This document shows, piece by piece, positions 8,665 to 17,138 of a stretch of 51,577 nt of DNA. The translations under genes were made by a program, and so were the position numbers. Each line of letters starts with the position of its first letter. Positions within the stretch are counted from its first letter, which is position 1. The notes beneath the pieces are model-generated. The model made no database searches and was not told the DNA's origin. It saw only the letters and a list, made by a program, of their open reading frames with translations. Source of the DNA: Hyphomicrobiales bacterium (lineage in GTDB: Bacteria > Pseudomonadota > Alphaproteobacteria > Rhizobiales > NORP267); assembly GCA_021775875.1 (NCBI GenBank), contig JAJFHA010000023.1:1-51577 (forward strand), in the 5' to 3' direction.

Positions 8665-9306
8665 ATGGATGAGCAACGCTGCCGGCTGGTTCTGATATCG
8701 CCCCTAGCGCCCGACCCGGAAACTTTTGAAGCCGAACTCGCTGCCGCTTTTGCCGGTGGCGATATCGCTACCTTGATCCTGGCGCTTGAAAACGACGAGC
8801 GGAAATTCTGGAAACGAATTTCGGATATTGCCCGACCGCAAACCATCAAGGCCGGAGCGGCATTTCTGATCAAGGACCAGATTTCCCGCATCAGTGAACT
8901 GGATGCCGACGGCACCCATGTGGAAGCAGGTCTGGAAGAACTGAGTGAAATTACAGAATCTTTGCAACCTGAAAGAATTGTTGGCGCAGGCGCTCTTTTC
9001 AATCGCCACACCGCAATGCGGGCGGGCGAGACCGGCGTTGATTATGTTCTGTTTGGCAAAATCAATCTGGAACCTGAAGATCGCAAAGCCGCCGACGTGG
9101 TCAAACAATTGACAGAATGGTGGTATCCCCTGTTTCAGGTACCAAGCATTGCATTCGCATCAACAATTGATGATGCCGAAGAATTAGCGCGGTGCGGCGC
9201 CGATTTTGTTGCTGTTGGCAACGCCGTATGGGAGCATCCGGATGGTGTAGAAGCCACCATCCGTGCACTTAACAAAACTTTTGACGAGATTGCCGCTGAA
9301 GCATGA
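8665..9306 (+). CDS. ThiE-like (thiamine phosphate synthase superfamily) protein, degenerate
   Basis: 213 residues with a TIM-barrel ThiE-like pattern: LISPLAPDPETF at the start, FLIKDQ, DGTHVEAGLEEL in the DGVHLG position, DYVLFGKINLEP in the DYIGFGPVFPT position, and ADFVAVGNAVWE near the end. Several ThiE signatures are altered: the strand normally followed by PTxTK lacks it, and the Gly-Gly-Ile phosphate-binding turn reads IAFASTID. Thiamine phosphate synthesis is therefore doubtful. It starts 13 bases after fba and overlaps the next gene by four bases, so it is probably expressed with glycolytic genes. The actual substrate is unknown. Confidence 0.7.
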   Translation: MDEQRCRLVLISPLAPDPETFEAELAAAFAGGDIATLILALENDERKFWKRISDIARPQTIKAGAAFLIKDQISRISELDADGTHVEAGLEELSEITESLQPERIVGAGALFNRHTAMRAGETGVDYVLFGKINLEPEDRKAADVVKQLTEWWYPLFQVPSIAFASTIDDAEELARCGADFVAVGNAVWEHPDGVEATIRALNKTFDEIAAEA

Positions 9307-10268
9307 TTGCACGCGCAAAAAAATACTCAGGCATTCTGTTTGTTTCCTCTCTTGTGGCGAGTGGCTTTTTTTCTACGGCTCACAGCGCCGAGCAACCGCC
9401 CGAAGCACCTGACATCCGCTCCAGTCTGATCCCCGTCCAGCCGGGAGATGCGGCATACGCCGCCTACCAGCGCGGTGAGTATATGGACGCCTACCGGTTA
9501 GCCAGCGATCGGGCCGAGGCCGGTAACGCCGCAGCCCAAACCCTGCTTGGCGAATTATACATTCAAGGCCTTGGCGTCGACCGCGACCCGGTTATGGCTG
9601 CCCAATGGTATCGTCGCGCTGCCGATTCTGGTGACCCGGAAGCCCAGTTTGCCATCGGCGTCATGTATGGCAAGGGCGAAGGGGTTCCGGTCGATACCGG
9701 CCTCGCTGCAGATTATTTTGAGAAATCTGCCGAACAGGACCACGCAACAGCCCAATATAATTTCGCGCTCATACTGCTGGCCGGTGAATTACGCCCACGC
9801 GATTCAGAACGTGCGGCCCGGATCATGGAAGCCAGCGCCACCAGCGGCGTCGTGGAGGCGCAATATGATATGTCGGCGCTCTATACCACCGGCAACGGTG
9901 TCCCGCTGGATGAGGTGAAAGCTGCCTATTGGATGGGTAAGGCGGCGCTGGGTGCGCACCCGATTGCTGAACTTGAATATGGCATCATGGTCTTCAAGGG
10001 GCGCGGCGTACAGGCCGATGAAGCCACCGGAGCCGCCTGGATTTTACGCGCGGCCCGGCGCGGCAACGCGATTGCCGCCAACCGCATTGCAAAATTATAT
10101 GCATACGGCCGGGGGGTCGAATTCAACGCTCTGGAAGCAGCCACATGGCACCTGATTTCAAAGGGGCTTGGGGCCAGCGACACCTGGCTCGACGGCTTTG
10201 TACAATCCCTGCCAGATGATGTTCAGGCGGAAGCCGCGAAAACAGCTGCCGAATTTCGACCCACATGA
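9303..10268 (+). CDS. Sel1-repeat protein, exported
   Basis: 321 residues with an N-terminal signal sequence (about residues 1-29, a hydrophobic core ILFVSSLVASGFF and a likely cleavage near AHSAEQ). It is followed by five or more Sel1-like TPR repeats, recognisable as AxxLLGELYxxGLGVxxD, AQFAIGVMYGKGEGVPVD and AQYDMSALYTTGNGVPLD. Sel1 repeats mediate protein interactions, often in envelope or stress pathways. The ATG overlaps the ThiE-like stop (ATGA), implying translational coupling. The partner and role are unknown. Confidence 0.85.
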   Translation: MIARAKKYSGILFVSSLVASGFFSTAHSAEQPPEAPDIRSSLIPVQPGDAAYAAYQRGEYMDAYRLASDRAEAGNAAAQTLLGELYIQGLGVDRDPVMAAQWYRRAADSGDPEAQFAIGVMYGKGEGVPVDTGLAADYFEKSAEQDHATAQYNFALILLAGELRPRDSERAARIMEASATSGVVEAQYDMSALYTTGNGVPLDEVKAAYWMGKAALGAHPIAELEYGIMVFKGRGVQADEATGAAWILRAARRGNAIAANRIAKLYAYGRGVEFNALEAATWHLISKGLGASDTWLDGFVQSLPDDVQAEAAKTAAEFRPT

Positions 10269-10384
10269 AGAACAATTAGTCCGGCCTGACCCTTGCACCA
10301 ATCGCAATAATGGTGCACTTCCATGCCCAGCTTTGGAAACGATCCAGAGTATCAATTTTTAATCCTCTTTCGACGGCGCTTATT

Positions 10385-10948
10385 ATGAAAATCAACGGCA
10401 ACGAAATCCGCCAGGGCTATGTAATCCAGCACAAGGGCGAGCTTTGGGTCGCGGTCAAGCTGCAGCACGTTAAACCCGGCAAAGGCGGCGCATTCGCCCA
10501 AGCTGAGCTTAAAAATGTTCAGACCGGTTCAAAACTGAACGAGCGTTTCCGTTCGTCAGAAACCGTCGAGCGCGTCCGCCTTGAGCAGAAAGACTATCAA
10601 TTCCTGTATGCCCAGGACAATCTCCTCGTCTTTATGGACCTTGAAAGTTACGAGCAGCTTGAACTGGACAGCGATTTCGTCGGCGAGCGCGCGGCTTTTC
10701 TGCAGGAAAGCATGAATGTGAAGGTCGAGAGTTTTGAAGAAACGCCGATTGGCATCAGCTTACCCGATCACGTCACCCTTGAAGTCACCGAAGCCGAGCC
10801 GGTGATCAAGGGCCAGACAGCGTCATCTTCCTATAAACCTGCCATGATGGAAAACGGGGTCCGGGTTATGGTCCCGCCCTTCATCAATGTGGGTGAGAAA
10901 ATTATCGTTGATACCAACGAGATCACGTATGTGCGTCGCGCCGATTAA
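10385..10948 (+). CDS. efp: Elongation factor P
   Basis: 187 residues with the three beta-barrel domains of EF-P. It binds ribosomes stalled at polyproline stretches and promotes peptide bond formation. [20 protein letters not shown] begins the KOW-like domain, and the modification loop [10 protein letters not shown] places Lys33 at the position lysylated in E. coli (Lys34). The C-terminal signature [12 protein letters not shown] and [20 protein letters not shown] are intact. The start ATG 10385 is chosen because upstream in-frame residues are not family-like. I see no epmA or epmB in this window. Confidence 0.95.
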   Translation: MKINGNEIRQGYVIQHKGELWVAVKLQHVKPGKGGAFAQAELKNVQTGSKLNERFRSSETVERVRLEQKDYQFLYAQDNLLVFMDLESYEQLELDSDFVGERAAFLQESMNVKVESFEETPIGISLPDHVTLEVTEAEPVIKGQTASSSYKPAMMENGVRVMVPPFINVGEKIIVDTNEITYVRRAD

Positions 10949-10972
10949 TTCCAATAAAGCACCGAGATAGCA

Positions 10973-11782
10973 ATGGCCCGTTCCGCACTCTTAAACGTCA
11001 TGGTCGCCGCCGCCCGCAAAGCCGCGCGCGGGTTGGCCAGAGATTTTGGCGAAGTTGAAAACCTTCAGGTTTCGGTCAAAGGACCGGCAGATTTTGTCTC
11101 CGCCGCCGACCGCAAAGCCGAAGAAATCCTCATCGAGGAATTGCAGAAAGCCCGCCCCGGCTACCCCATTCTGGCGGAAGAAAGTGGCGCGACGCCGGGC
11201 ACCGACAAGACCCATCGCTGGATCATTGATCCCCTCGACGGCACCACAAATTTTCTGCATGGCTTTCCGCATTTCGCGATTTCAATCGCTCTGGAACGCG
11301 ATGGCGTTCTGGAGGCAGGGATGGTCTTCAATCCCGTGACAGATGAATTATATACCGCATCGCGCGGCACCGGCGCTTACTTAAATGATCGCCGTATCCG
11401 CGTTGCCAGCCGCAGTAAATTGGAAGATGCTGTTGTCACCTGTGGTATTCCTCATCGCCAACGTGGTGACCATGCGGTCGCCATTCGCGAACTCGCTAGC
11501 ATCATGCCGCGCGTCGCCGGGATCAGGCGCACCGGGTCCGCTGCGCTGGACCTTGCTTTTGTCGCGGCCGGGCGCTGCGACGGATTTTGGGAAAACGGCT
11601 TGATGCCCTGGGATACAGCTGCTGGAATTCTTCTGGTTCGCGAAGCTGGCGGCATTGTAACCGACGACAAAAATCGCCAATCCATGTTGGAAACCGGCAA
11701 TATTATTGCAGGTAACGAATCCATTCATATCGATTTATACAAGCTTTTAACCAAAGCCCGCGCCCTGCGAGAAGCCAGTTAG
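10973..11782 (+). CDS. Inositol monophosphatase family protein (SuhB-like)
   Basis: 269 residues. Mg-dependent phosphatase signatures: AEESG (first metal site), IIDPLDGTTNFLHGFPHFAI (second and third sites) and the C-terminal WDTAAGILLVREAGGIVTD. The family dephosphorylates myo-inositol 1-phosphate; bacterial SuhB also acts in rRNA antitermination. Which role applies cannot be told from sequence. It follows efp by 24 bases on the same strand, an arrangement frequent in alphaproteobacteria. Confidence 0.92.
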   Translation: MARSALLNVMVAAARKAARGLARDFGEVENLQVSVKGPADFVSAADRKAEEILIEELQKARPGYPILAEESGATPGTDKTHRWIIDPLDGTTNFLHGFPHFAISIALERDGVLEAGMVFNPVTDELYTASRGTGAYLNDRRIRVASRSKLEDAVVTCGIPHRQRGDHAVAIRELASIMPRVAGIRRTGSAALDLAFVAAGRCDGFWENGLMPWDTAAGILLVREAGGIVTDDKNRQSMLETGNIIAGNESIHIDLYKLLTKARALREAS

Positions 11783-11903
11783 CAGAGTATGTTAAAAAGG
11801 GGATTTTCCCCAGTTCACAAAATTGCCATCAAATTGATGGTTCTTTTCAAGTCCATTTCGAGATATCTCTATATATCCGACTGGCGGACCGGAACCATTA
11901 AGC

Positions 11904-12923
11904 GTGCAAATAGAAACTCAAAAACTATCAAGCCCACAGACCTTTCTCTGGCGGATGATCGTATTTCTCATCATCTCGATTTTTCTTGGTGTCATTCTCT
12001 CTCCTCAACTTAAAGACGCTTTCATGTCCAACCCGTTTCTGAACGGGCTGATTATCGGTGTTCTTTTTATTGGCGTCGCCTATAGTTTCAGGCAGGTGAT
12101 CCGCCTGTTTCCCGAGGTTGGCTGGGTCAATGGTTTCAGGATCGCTGACCCGGGCATTGAAGTTGCTCGCACACCAAAATTGCTGGCTCCGATGGCGACC
12201 ATGCTACGCGACCGGATCGGGCAAATGTCTATTTCAGCAGCAACCATGCGCTCCCTGCTTGATTCGATTGCCATGCGGCTTGATGAAGCCCGCGACATTT
12301 CGCGTTACCTGATCGGATTGCTGGTTTTTTTAGGCCTGCTCGGCACTTTTTGGGGCTTGCTGGAAACCGTAACCTCGGTCGGCGATACCATCAATTCGCT
12401 TGATGCAGGCAGTGGCGATTCAAGCGTGGTCTTTGAAGAATTGCGCTCTGGCCTGCAAGCGCCCCTGTCCGGCATGGGCACCGCATTTTCATCGTCCCTG
12501 TTTGGGCTCACCGGGTCGCTCATTCTGGGATTTCTCGATCTCCAGGCAGGTCAGGCCCAGAACAGATTTTATACGGGCCTTGAAGACTGGCTATCCTCGG
12601 TTACCTCGATTTCCCTGGAAGCCTTGTCCGGCACGCCGCAACCCGCCGAGACGGGTTCCATGGTGAGCGTCCAGGCAAGCCTCGACCAGATCGCGGCCAA
12701 TTTGAGCCATGCCAATGTTTCGGGCGCAGATGCCGCCCCCAGCGAAAACGCGACCGCCGCCATGGCGGCCCTTGCCGAAGGGGTGCAATCCCTGGTCCAG
12801 CATATGCGCTCGGAACAACAATTGATCCGTGACTGGGTCGAAGCCCAATCCGAACAGCAGGCCGATATCAAGAACGCCCTTGAACGCCTCGCGCCACCGC
12901 CCGACAAAAAAACCAAGCGCTGA
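11904..12923 (+). CDS. MotA/TolQ/ExbB-like proton channel protein
   Basis: 339 residues starting at GTG 11904. Four hydrophobic segments are visible at about residues 15-33, 46-63, 136-158 and 198-218. The last two (LIGLLVFLGLLGTFWGLLET and AFSSSLFGLTGSLILGFLDL) match the conserved MotA/TolQ/ExbB helices. A cytoplasmic C-terminal region of about 120 residues is rich in Ala, Glu and Gln. The gene five bases downstream encodes a MotB-like partner, so the two probably form an ion-driven stator. No flagellar, tol or ton genes are nearby, so the driven partner is unknown. The 121 bases before it show no other gene. Confidence 0.82.
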   Translation: MQIETQKLSSPQTFLWRMIVFLIISIFLGVILSPQLKDAFMSNPFLNGLIIGVLFIGVAYSFRQVIRLFPEVGWVNGFRIADPGIEVARTPKLLAPMATMLRDRIGQMSISAATMRSLLDSIAMRLDEARDISRYLIGLLVFLGLLGTFWGLLETVTSVGDTINSLDAGSGDSSVVFEELRSGLQAPLSGMGTAFSSSLFGLTGSLILGFLDLQAGQAQNRFYTGLEDWLSSVTSISLEALSGTPQPAETGSMVSVQASLDQIAANLSHANVSGADAAPSENATAAMAALAEGVQSLVQHMRSEQQLIRDWVEAQSEQQADIKNALERLAPPPDKKTKR

Positions 12924-12928
12924 TTTCC

Positions 12929-13957
12929 ATGGCCCTTGCCCACAACAGACGAACCACGTCAGGTGCCGATTATTGGCCCGGTTTTGTCGATGCGATGGCA
13001 TCGCTGTTGCTCGTCATTATATTCCTCTTGTCGATTTTTATGGTGACGCAATTTTATCTGAATCAGGAAATTTCCGGCAAGGACACAATCCTAGGGCGGT
13101 TGAATAGTGAAATTGCCGAGCTATCCGAATTACTCGCTTTGGAGCGCGCCGGGACGCGCAGCATCGAAGAGAATCTGGCCGCCTTGCAGGATAGTCTTAC
13201 GTCTTCAGAATCCGAACGCAGCTCGCTTCAGGGCCTGATTGAAGCTGAACGCGCAGGGGGCGAGAGCGCGGAAGGTAGACTATCCGCCCTCACACTGGAA
13301 TTAGATGAAGAGCAAAGCGTCAGTGTTCGGGCGCTTGCCCAGGTTGAACTTTTGAATCAGCAGATCGCGGCCCTGCGCCGTCAGCTTGGTTCGCTTGAAT
13401 CTGCTCTGGATGCCAGCGAAGGTCGCAACAGCGAAAGCCAGAACCAGATTGCAAATCTTGGGCAGCGGTTAAATATCGCACTGGCCCAGCGGGTGCAGGA
13501 ACTGGCCAGCTACCGCTCTGATTTTTTCGGACGCCTGCGCACCATTCTTAGCCAGCGGGCTGATATCGAAATTGTCGGCGACCGGTTTGTCTTTCAATCG
13601 GAAGTCCTGTTCGGGACCGGCGCCAGCGACGTAAACCCCGAAGGGCAAACCGAGCTCGCCATATTGGCGGCGGCCCTGATTGAGCTTGGCGGAGATATCC
13701 CACCGGAAATCAACTGGGTTTTACGGGTCGATGGCCATACCGACACTCGCCCGATTCAGTCACCGCGATTCCCATCCAACTGGGAATTATCATCCGCCCG
13801 CGCCATCGCGGTTGTTCAAAATCTGATCGCCAGCGGGGTCCCGGCCAACCGGCTGGTCGCCGCAGGGTTTGGAGAATTCCAACCGATTGATACAAGCGGC
13901 ACCGAAGCCGCATTTCGTCGCAATCGCCGAATCGAGTTGAAGCTAACCGAGCGTTGA
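12929..13957 (+). CDS. MotB/OmpA-like peptidoglycan-binding stator partner
   Basis: 342 residues. One transmembrane helix lies near the N-terminus (about 19-45, FVDAMASLLLVIIFLL), with Asp21 in the position of the proton-carrying Asp of MotB, ExbD and TolR. A coiled coil follows (about 60-190, Glu/Leu/Ser-rich), then a C-terminal OmpA domain (about 215-340) with VDGHTDTRPI, SSARAIAVVQNLI and GFGEFQPI, followed by RNRRIEL. The OmpA domain should anchor the complex to peptidoglycan. It is paired with the MotA-like gene upstream. The long coiled coil is unlike flagellar MotB. Confidence 0.85.
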   Translation: MALAHNRRTTSGADYWPGFVDAMASLLLVIIFLLSIFMVTQFYLNQEISGKDTILGRLNSEIAELSELLALERAGTRSIEENLAALQDSLTSSESERSSLQGLIEAERAGGESAEGRLSALTLELDEEQSVSVRALAQVELLNQQIAALRRQLGSLESALDASEGRNSESQNQIANLGQRLNIALAQRVQELASYRSDFFGRLRTILSQRADIEIVGDRFVFQSEVLFGTGASDVNPEGQTELAILAAALIELGGDIPPEINWVLRVDGHTDTRPIQSPRFPSNWELSSARAIAVVQNLIASGVPANRLVAAGFGEFQPIDTSGTEAAFRRNRRIELKLTER

Positions 13958-13972
13958 TCAGGAATTCAATTA

Positions 13973-15763
13973 TTATTCCGCGACGTCCCGGCCTTCAAAT
14001 TGCAAAGCTGCGAGGCGGCTATAAAGCCCCTTCTTGCGCCTGAGAGCGGCATGGGTCCCTTCTTCAACAATCCGGCCCTGATCCATGACCAAAATCCGGT
14101 CCGCATTCTGGATCGTCGCCAACCGGTGCGCAATCACCAGGGTGGTGCGATCTTTCATCAGTTTTTCAAGGGCCTTTTGCACCAGTGTTTCGCTTTCGGC
14201 ATCGAGTGCGCTGGTGGCTTCATCAAGCAACAGGATCGGCGCATCCCGCAAAATGGCACGGGCAATTGCGATCCGCTGACGCTGACCACCGGACAACGTC
14301 ACCCCGCGCTCACCCACCATGGAATCATACCCGCCCGGCATTTTCTCGATAAATTCATGGGCGTGCGCTGCCTGTGCCGCCGCCATTACAGCCTCATCAT
14401 CAGCACCCAGTTTTCCAAACCGGATATTCTCGGAGATGCTCGCGGCAAATATCGCAGCGTCCTGCGGGACCAATGCCAGGCGTTGGCGCAAATCCGCAGG
14501 CATCACGTCGTCGATAGCTATTCCGTCCACCAGAATTTTTCCCGATAATGTGTCGTAATAGCGCAGCAGCAGATGGAACAAAGTGGATTTCCCGGCCCCC
14601 GATGGGCCGACAATTGCAACCGTTTCGCCGGGTTTTATTGCAAAATCCAGATCTTCCAGAACGGGCCGTTCAGGCTGGCCCGGATACGAAAACGAGACAT
14701 TGGCAAAGGTCACGGCGCCCCTTGCCGGATCCGGTAATATTTTTGGATTGACCGGCAACGGTACTTCGGATTCCACATTGAGCAATTCAGACAACCGCTC
14801 CGCCGCGCCCGCGGCCTGTTGCACTTCGCCCCAGACCTGGCTCAACTGCCCCATCGAAGACGCTGCAAACACAGCGTAAAGCAGGAATTGGCTGAGAGTC
14901 CCGCCCGTCAGCCGCCCGTCGATAACTTCCTGCGCCCCGTACCAAAGGACACCGACAATGCTGGTGAAAATCAGAAAAATTGCCCCCGCCGTCAAAAACG
15001 CCCGCGCCTGACTGGACGCCAATACGGCGGCAAACGCATTGTCCACGGCATTGGTGAACCGGTCTCTGATCACCCTTTCATTGTTGAAAGCCTGCACAGT
15101 ACGAATAGCGCCAATATGCTCACCGGCATAGGCCGTTGCATCGGCGAGAGTATCCTGGGCTACCCGCGAACGCCGCCGGACCGAACGCCCGAACCCCACC
15201 AACGGCAATACGATCAGGGGAATAACCGCCAACACCATCGCGCTCAATTTGCCGCTGGTATAGATCATCATGGCCATCGCTCCGACCATCAGAAAAGTAT
15301 TTCTGAGCGCAATAGATGCACTTGAACCAACCGCTGATTTGATCTGGGTGGTATCGGCTGCAAGTCTGGAGAGAATTTCACCGGAGCGGGTTTTATCGAA
15401 AAACGCCGAGCTGAGCCCGAGCAGATGATCAAAAACGCCACTTCTTAAATCAGCGACCACCCGCTCTCCGAGCCAGTTCACGAAATAAAACCGCGCCGCG
15501 CTTGAAACCGCCAAAGCCGCAGAGACCAGCAGCATCGTGCTGAAATAGACATTTATCAATTCCCGGGTTTCGCTGGAAAATCCGAAATCGATCACCCGGC
15601 GCACTGCAAGCGGAATGGCTAGCGTCGCGCCAGCCGCAACAATCAGGAAAAACAAAGCCAGAAAAAGCTGGGTTTTGTGGCGCAAAATATAAGGCAAAAG
15701 CACCCGCAAAGGTCTTAGCCGTTTGCTATTCTTTCGCTCAGGTCTTCCGGTTTCTTCAACCAT
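13973..15763 (-). CDS. ABC exporter, fused permease and ATPase (MsbA-like)
   Basis: 596 residues: an N-terminal six-helix ABC exporter domain (about 25-320) and a C-terminal ATPase (about 350-590). Walker A is GPSGAGKST, the signature is LSGGQRQRIAIARAIL, and Walker B is ILLLDEATSALD, followed by the switch His in VIAHRLATI. Half-transporters of this type export lipids, lipid A precursors or drugs as homodimers; the substrate cannot be read from sequence. It is convergent with the MotB-like gene, 15 bases apart, with only a weak hairpin between. Confidence 0.92.
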   Translation of the reverse strand: MVEETGRPERKNSKRLRPLRVLLPYILRHKTQLFLALFFLIVAAGATLAIPLAVRRVIDFGFSSETRELINVYFSTMLLVSAALAVSSAARFYFVNWLGERVVADLRSGVFDHLLGLSSAFFDKTRSGEILSRLAADTTQIKSAVGSSASIALRNTFLMVGAMAMMIYTSGKLSAMVLAVIPLIVLPLVGFGRSVRRRSRVAQDTLADATAYAGEHIGAIRTVQAFNNERVIRDRFTNAVDNAFAAVLASSQARAFLTAGAIFLIFTSIVGVLWYGAQEVIDGRLTGGTLSQFLLYAVFAASSMGQLSQVWGEVQQAAGAAERLSELLNVESEVPLPVNPKILPDPARGAVTFANVSFSYPGQPERPVLEDLDFAIKPGETVAIVGPSGAGKSTLFHLLLRYYDTLSGKILVDGIAIDDVMPADLRQRLALVPQDAAIFAASISENIRFGKLGADDEAVMAAAQAAHAHEFIEKMPGGYDSMVGERGVTLSGGQRQRIAIARAILRDAPILLLDEATSALDAESETLVQKALEKLMKDRTTLVIAHRLATIQNADRILVMDQGRIVEEGTHAALRRKKGLYSRLAALQFEGRDVAE

Positions 15764-15920
15764 AGATTATTATTCCACCACAAGATTGTGCGTTAGCCCT
15801 TGTCCCAGCCCTCAGGCTGCGGTATAGGATCGCCCGAATTTAACGTCTGTTGCCGCAACGCGAAAGATAGCATTTGCGCAAATACAGATTGATCACAATT
15901 ATTTTTGCAGGCCAAAGACA

Positions 15921-16145
15921 ATGAAAAAAGAAATTCACCCCGCCTATCATTCGATTACCGTCGTAATGACAGATGGCACAGAATACCAGACCCGTTCCAC
16001 ATGGGGCAGCGAAGGCGATCGCCTGACGCTGGATATCGATCCCTTGACCCACCCGGCATGGACTGGCGGCAGCCAGCACCTGATCGACCGTGGTGGCCGC
16101 CTGAGCCGCTTCAACAAGAAGTATGAAGGCCTGCTCGGAAGCTAG
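15921..16145 (+). CDS. rpmE: 50S ribosomal protein L31, zinc-independent form
   Basis: 74 residues beginning [20 protein letters not shown] and ending [10 protein letters not shown], the alphaproteobacterial L31 pattern. The protein contains no cysteine, so it lacks the zinc ribbon of C+ forms. L31 bridges the ribosomal subunits. The open region 15764-15920 upstream should contain its promoter; I could not assign boxes. An A/T-rich hairpin with a T-run follows at 16150-16173. Confidence 0.95.
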   Translation: MKKEIHPAYHSITVVMTDGTEYQTRSTWGSEGDRLTLDIDPLTHPAWTGGSQHLIDRGGRLSRFNKKYEGLLGS

Positions 16146-16149
16146 CCTA

Positions 16150-16173
16150 GAATTCAGTTTTTTGGAATTTTTT
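16150..16173 (+). terminator. Rho-independent terminator after rpmE
   Basis: AATTC at 16151-16155 pairs with GAATT at 16165-16169, followed by a run of six T. A second hairpin (GGGTC/GACCC, about 16174-16199) lies just beyond, between the convergent rpmE and rcdA genes. Confidence 0.5.
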
Positions 16174-16199
16174 GGGTCTGGACCCCACGGGTCTCGACC

Positions 16200-16712
16200 C
16201 TAGTTTGGTTGCGACGCCTTGAAGGCATCCGCAATGCGATTGATATCGCCCTGGACCCTGTTAACGCGGGTCTCGACGCCAGCACCGGTTTCAGAACGCA
16301 ACATCCGCTCCACATTCCGCACCCGGTCGTTCAGCGAGAAACTGCGAAGAACAAGTTTCTGCAATGCATCCGGCATTTCCGCGAAATCTTCGCTCTCCAC
16401 ATTGGCCTGAGAATGTTGGCGCAGGCGAACCTTGTGCTTTTCGCCCTGGGCTTCATCAAAAGTCAGTTCGCCTTCATTGACCGCACGCTGCAACAGCAAC
16501 CAGGACGCGATCTGCATCAATCTTGTTGTGAGCCGCATGCTCTCAGTGGCGTAATTGAGAGACGCAATCCGCGAAAGCGCACGCGATTCCTTGCGCCCAT
16601 CACCGTCAAGATAATTTGCGGTCTCCTCCACCAGGTTCATGCCTTCTTCGAAAAGCTGCTTGAACTGGTTAGAATCCGTGTATTTCTCCACAAACCGAAT
16701 TGTATCTGACAT
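16200..16712 (-). CDS. rcdA: RcdA-type protease adaptor (DUF1465)
   Basis: About 170 residues, alpha-helical, with the DUF1465 pattern: an N-terminal FVEKYTDSNQFKQLFEEGMN, a central RLTTRLMQIASWLLLQRAV and a later SFSLNDRVRNVERML. Caulobacter RcdA belongs to this family and helps ClpXP degrade CtrA during the cell cycle by linking CpdR to substrates. The start ATG 16712 (MSDTIRFVEKY) is preferred; another ATG lies five codons upstream. The promoter is probably the extended -10 at 16911-16919, leaving a leader of about 190 bases. The cell-cycle role here is by homology. Confidence 0.85.
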   Translation of the reverse strand: MSDTIRFVEKYTDSNQFKQLFEEGMNLVEETANYLDGDGRKESRALSRIASLNYATESMRLTTRLMQIASWLLLQRAVNEGELTFDEAQGEKHKVRLRQHSQANVESEDFAEMPDALQKLVLRSFSLNDRVRNVERMLRSETGAGVETRVNRVQGDINRIADAFKASQPN

Positions 16713-16910
16713 ACTCACTCCACTCATTACACTACCAATGCACTGGCCCAGTTCGATACATTTTTGATCGATTTGGACCCGCCAATGCCGATTTGGAACA
16801 CAAATTGACTATTAGCTGACTCTTGCCTGAACTTCTGCAAGAACCAGACCAGTTAAAACACACCAGTCTGGTACTAAATCAAATTGTTCAGAGAGCCTTT
16901 GAACCCGGCC

Positions 16911-16919
16911 ATTATAGCA
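16911..16919 (-). promoter_or_regulatory. Extended -10 promoter, likely for rcdA
   Basis: On the minus strand this reads TGCTATAAT, a perfect extended -10. No good -35 is seen, which an extended -10 can tolerate. Transcription would begin near 16903. It lies immediately downstream of the minus-strand terminator at 16921-16948, so rcdA appears insulated from the transcript behind it. Confidence 0.55.
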
Positions 16920-16920
16920 C

Positions 16921-16948
16921 AAAAAAAAGAGCCGCCTAAAAAGGCGGC
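16921..16948 (-). terminator. Strong Rho-independent terminator, minus strand
   Basis: A GCCGCCT/AGGCGGC stem (16931-16937 with 16942-16948) and a four-base loop are followed, in the minus direction, by TC and an eight-T run. No protein gene on this strand precedes it within 200 bases, which suggests a short non-coding transcript ends here. Confidence 0.75.
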
Positions 16949-17095
16949 CCAAGTGAGTTAACAGGGAGGCGTCAAACAGAGTGACAGGAGCCACTCGATC
17001 CAGATGTCTGGATAAGATTATGTTAGCCTTAATATCCCTAATATTAGGTTAATGCCTTTATCGCTCGTTTGATTTTCTCTTTGCTGGCCACGCTG
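16921..17095 (-). ncRNA. Candidate small RNA upstream of rcdA
   Basis: This is most of the 410-base gene-free stretch between rcdA and the quinone oxidoreductase gene. The minus strand ends in a strong terminator. Just before it, a hairpin (GAGTG/CACTC, 16979-16983 with 16992-16996) exposes a GCTCCTGT loop, and an unpaired GCCTCCC (16964-16970) follows. Both are anti-Shine-Dalgarno-like, as in several alphaproteobacterial trans-acting sRNAs. A TATACT box at 17102-17107 could be the -10, but its -35 is poor, so the 5' end is approximate. The rest of the stretch holds the rcdA leader and the promoter region of the plus-strand gene. Confidence 0.5.
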
Positions 17096-17138
17096 CGGCG
17101 CAGTATACAATAACAAAAAATCATAATCTGGAGCTACA

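Noticed and set aside
11904-13957. Zorya-type defence (ZorA/ZorB) reading of the stator pair
   Set aside because: No helicase, nuclease or ZorC-like gene is adjacent, and the flanking genes (IMPase family, ABC exporter) are housekeeping.
16812-16994. 60-codon minus-strand frame upstream of rcdA
   Set aside because: It passes through a strong terminator and an extended -10 promoter, so a regulatory region is the better reading.
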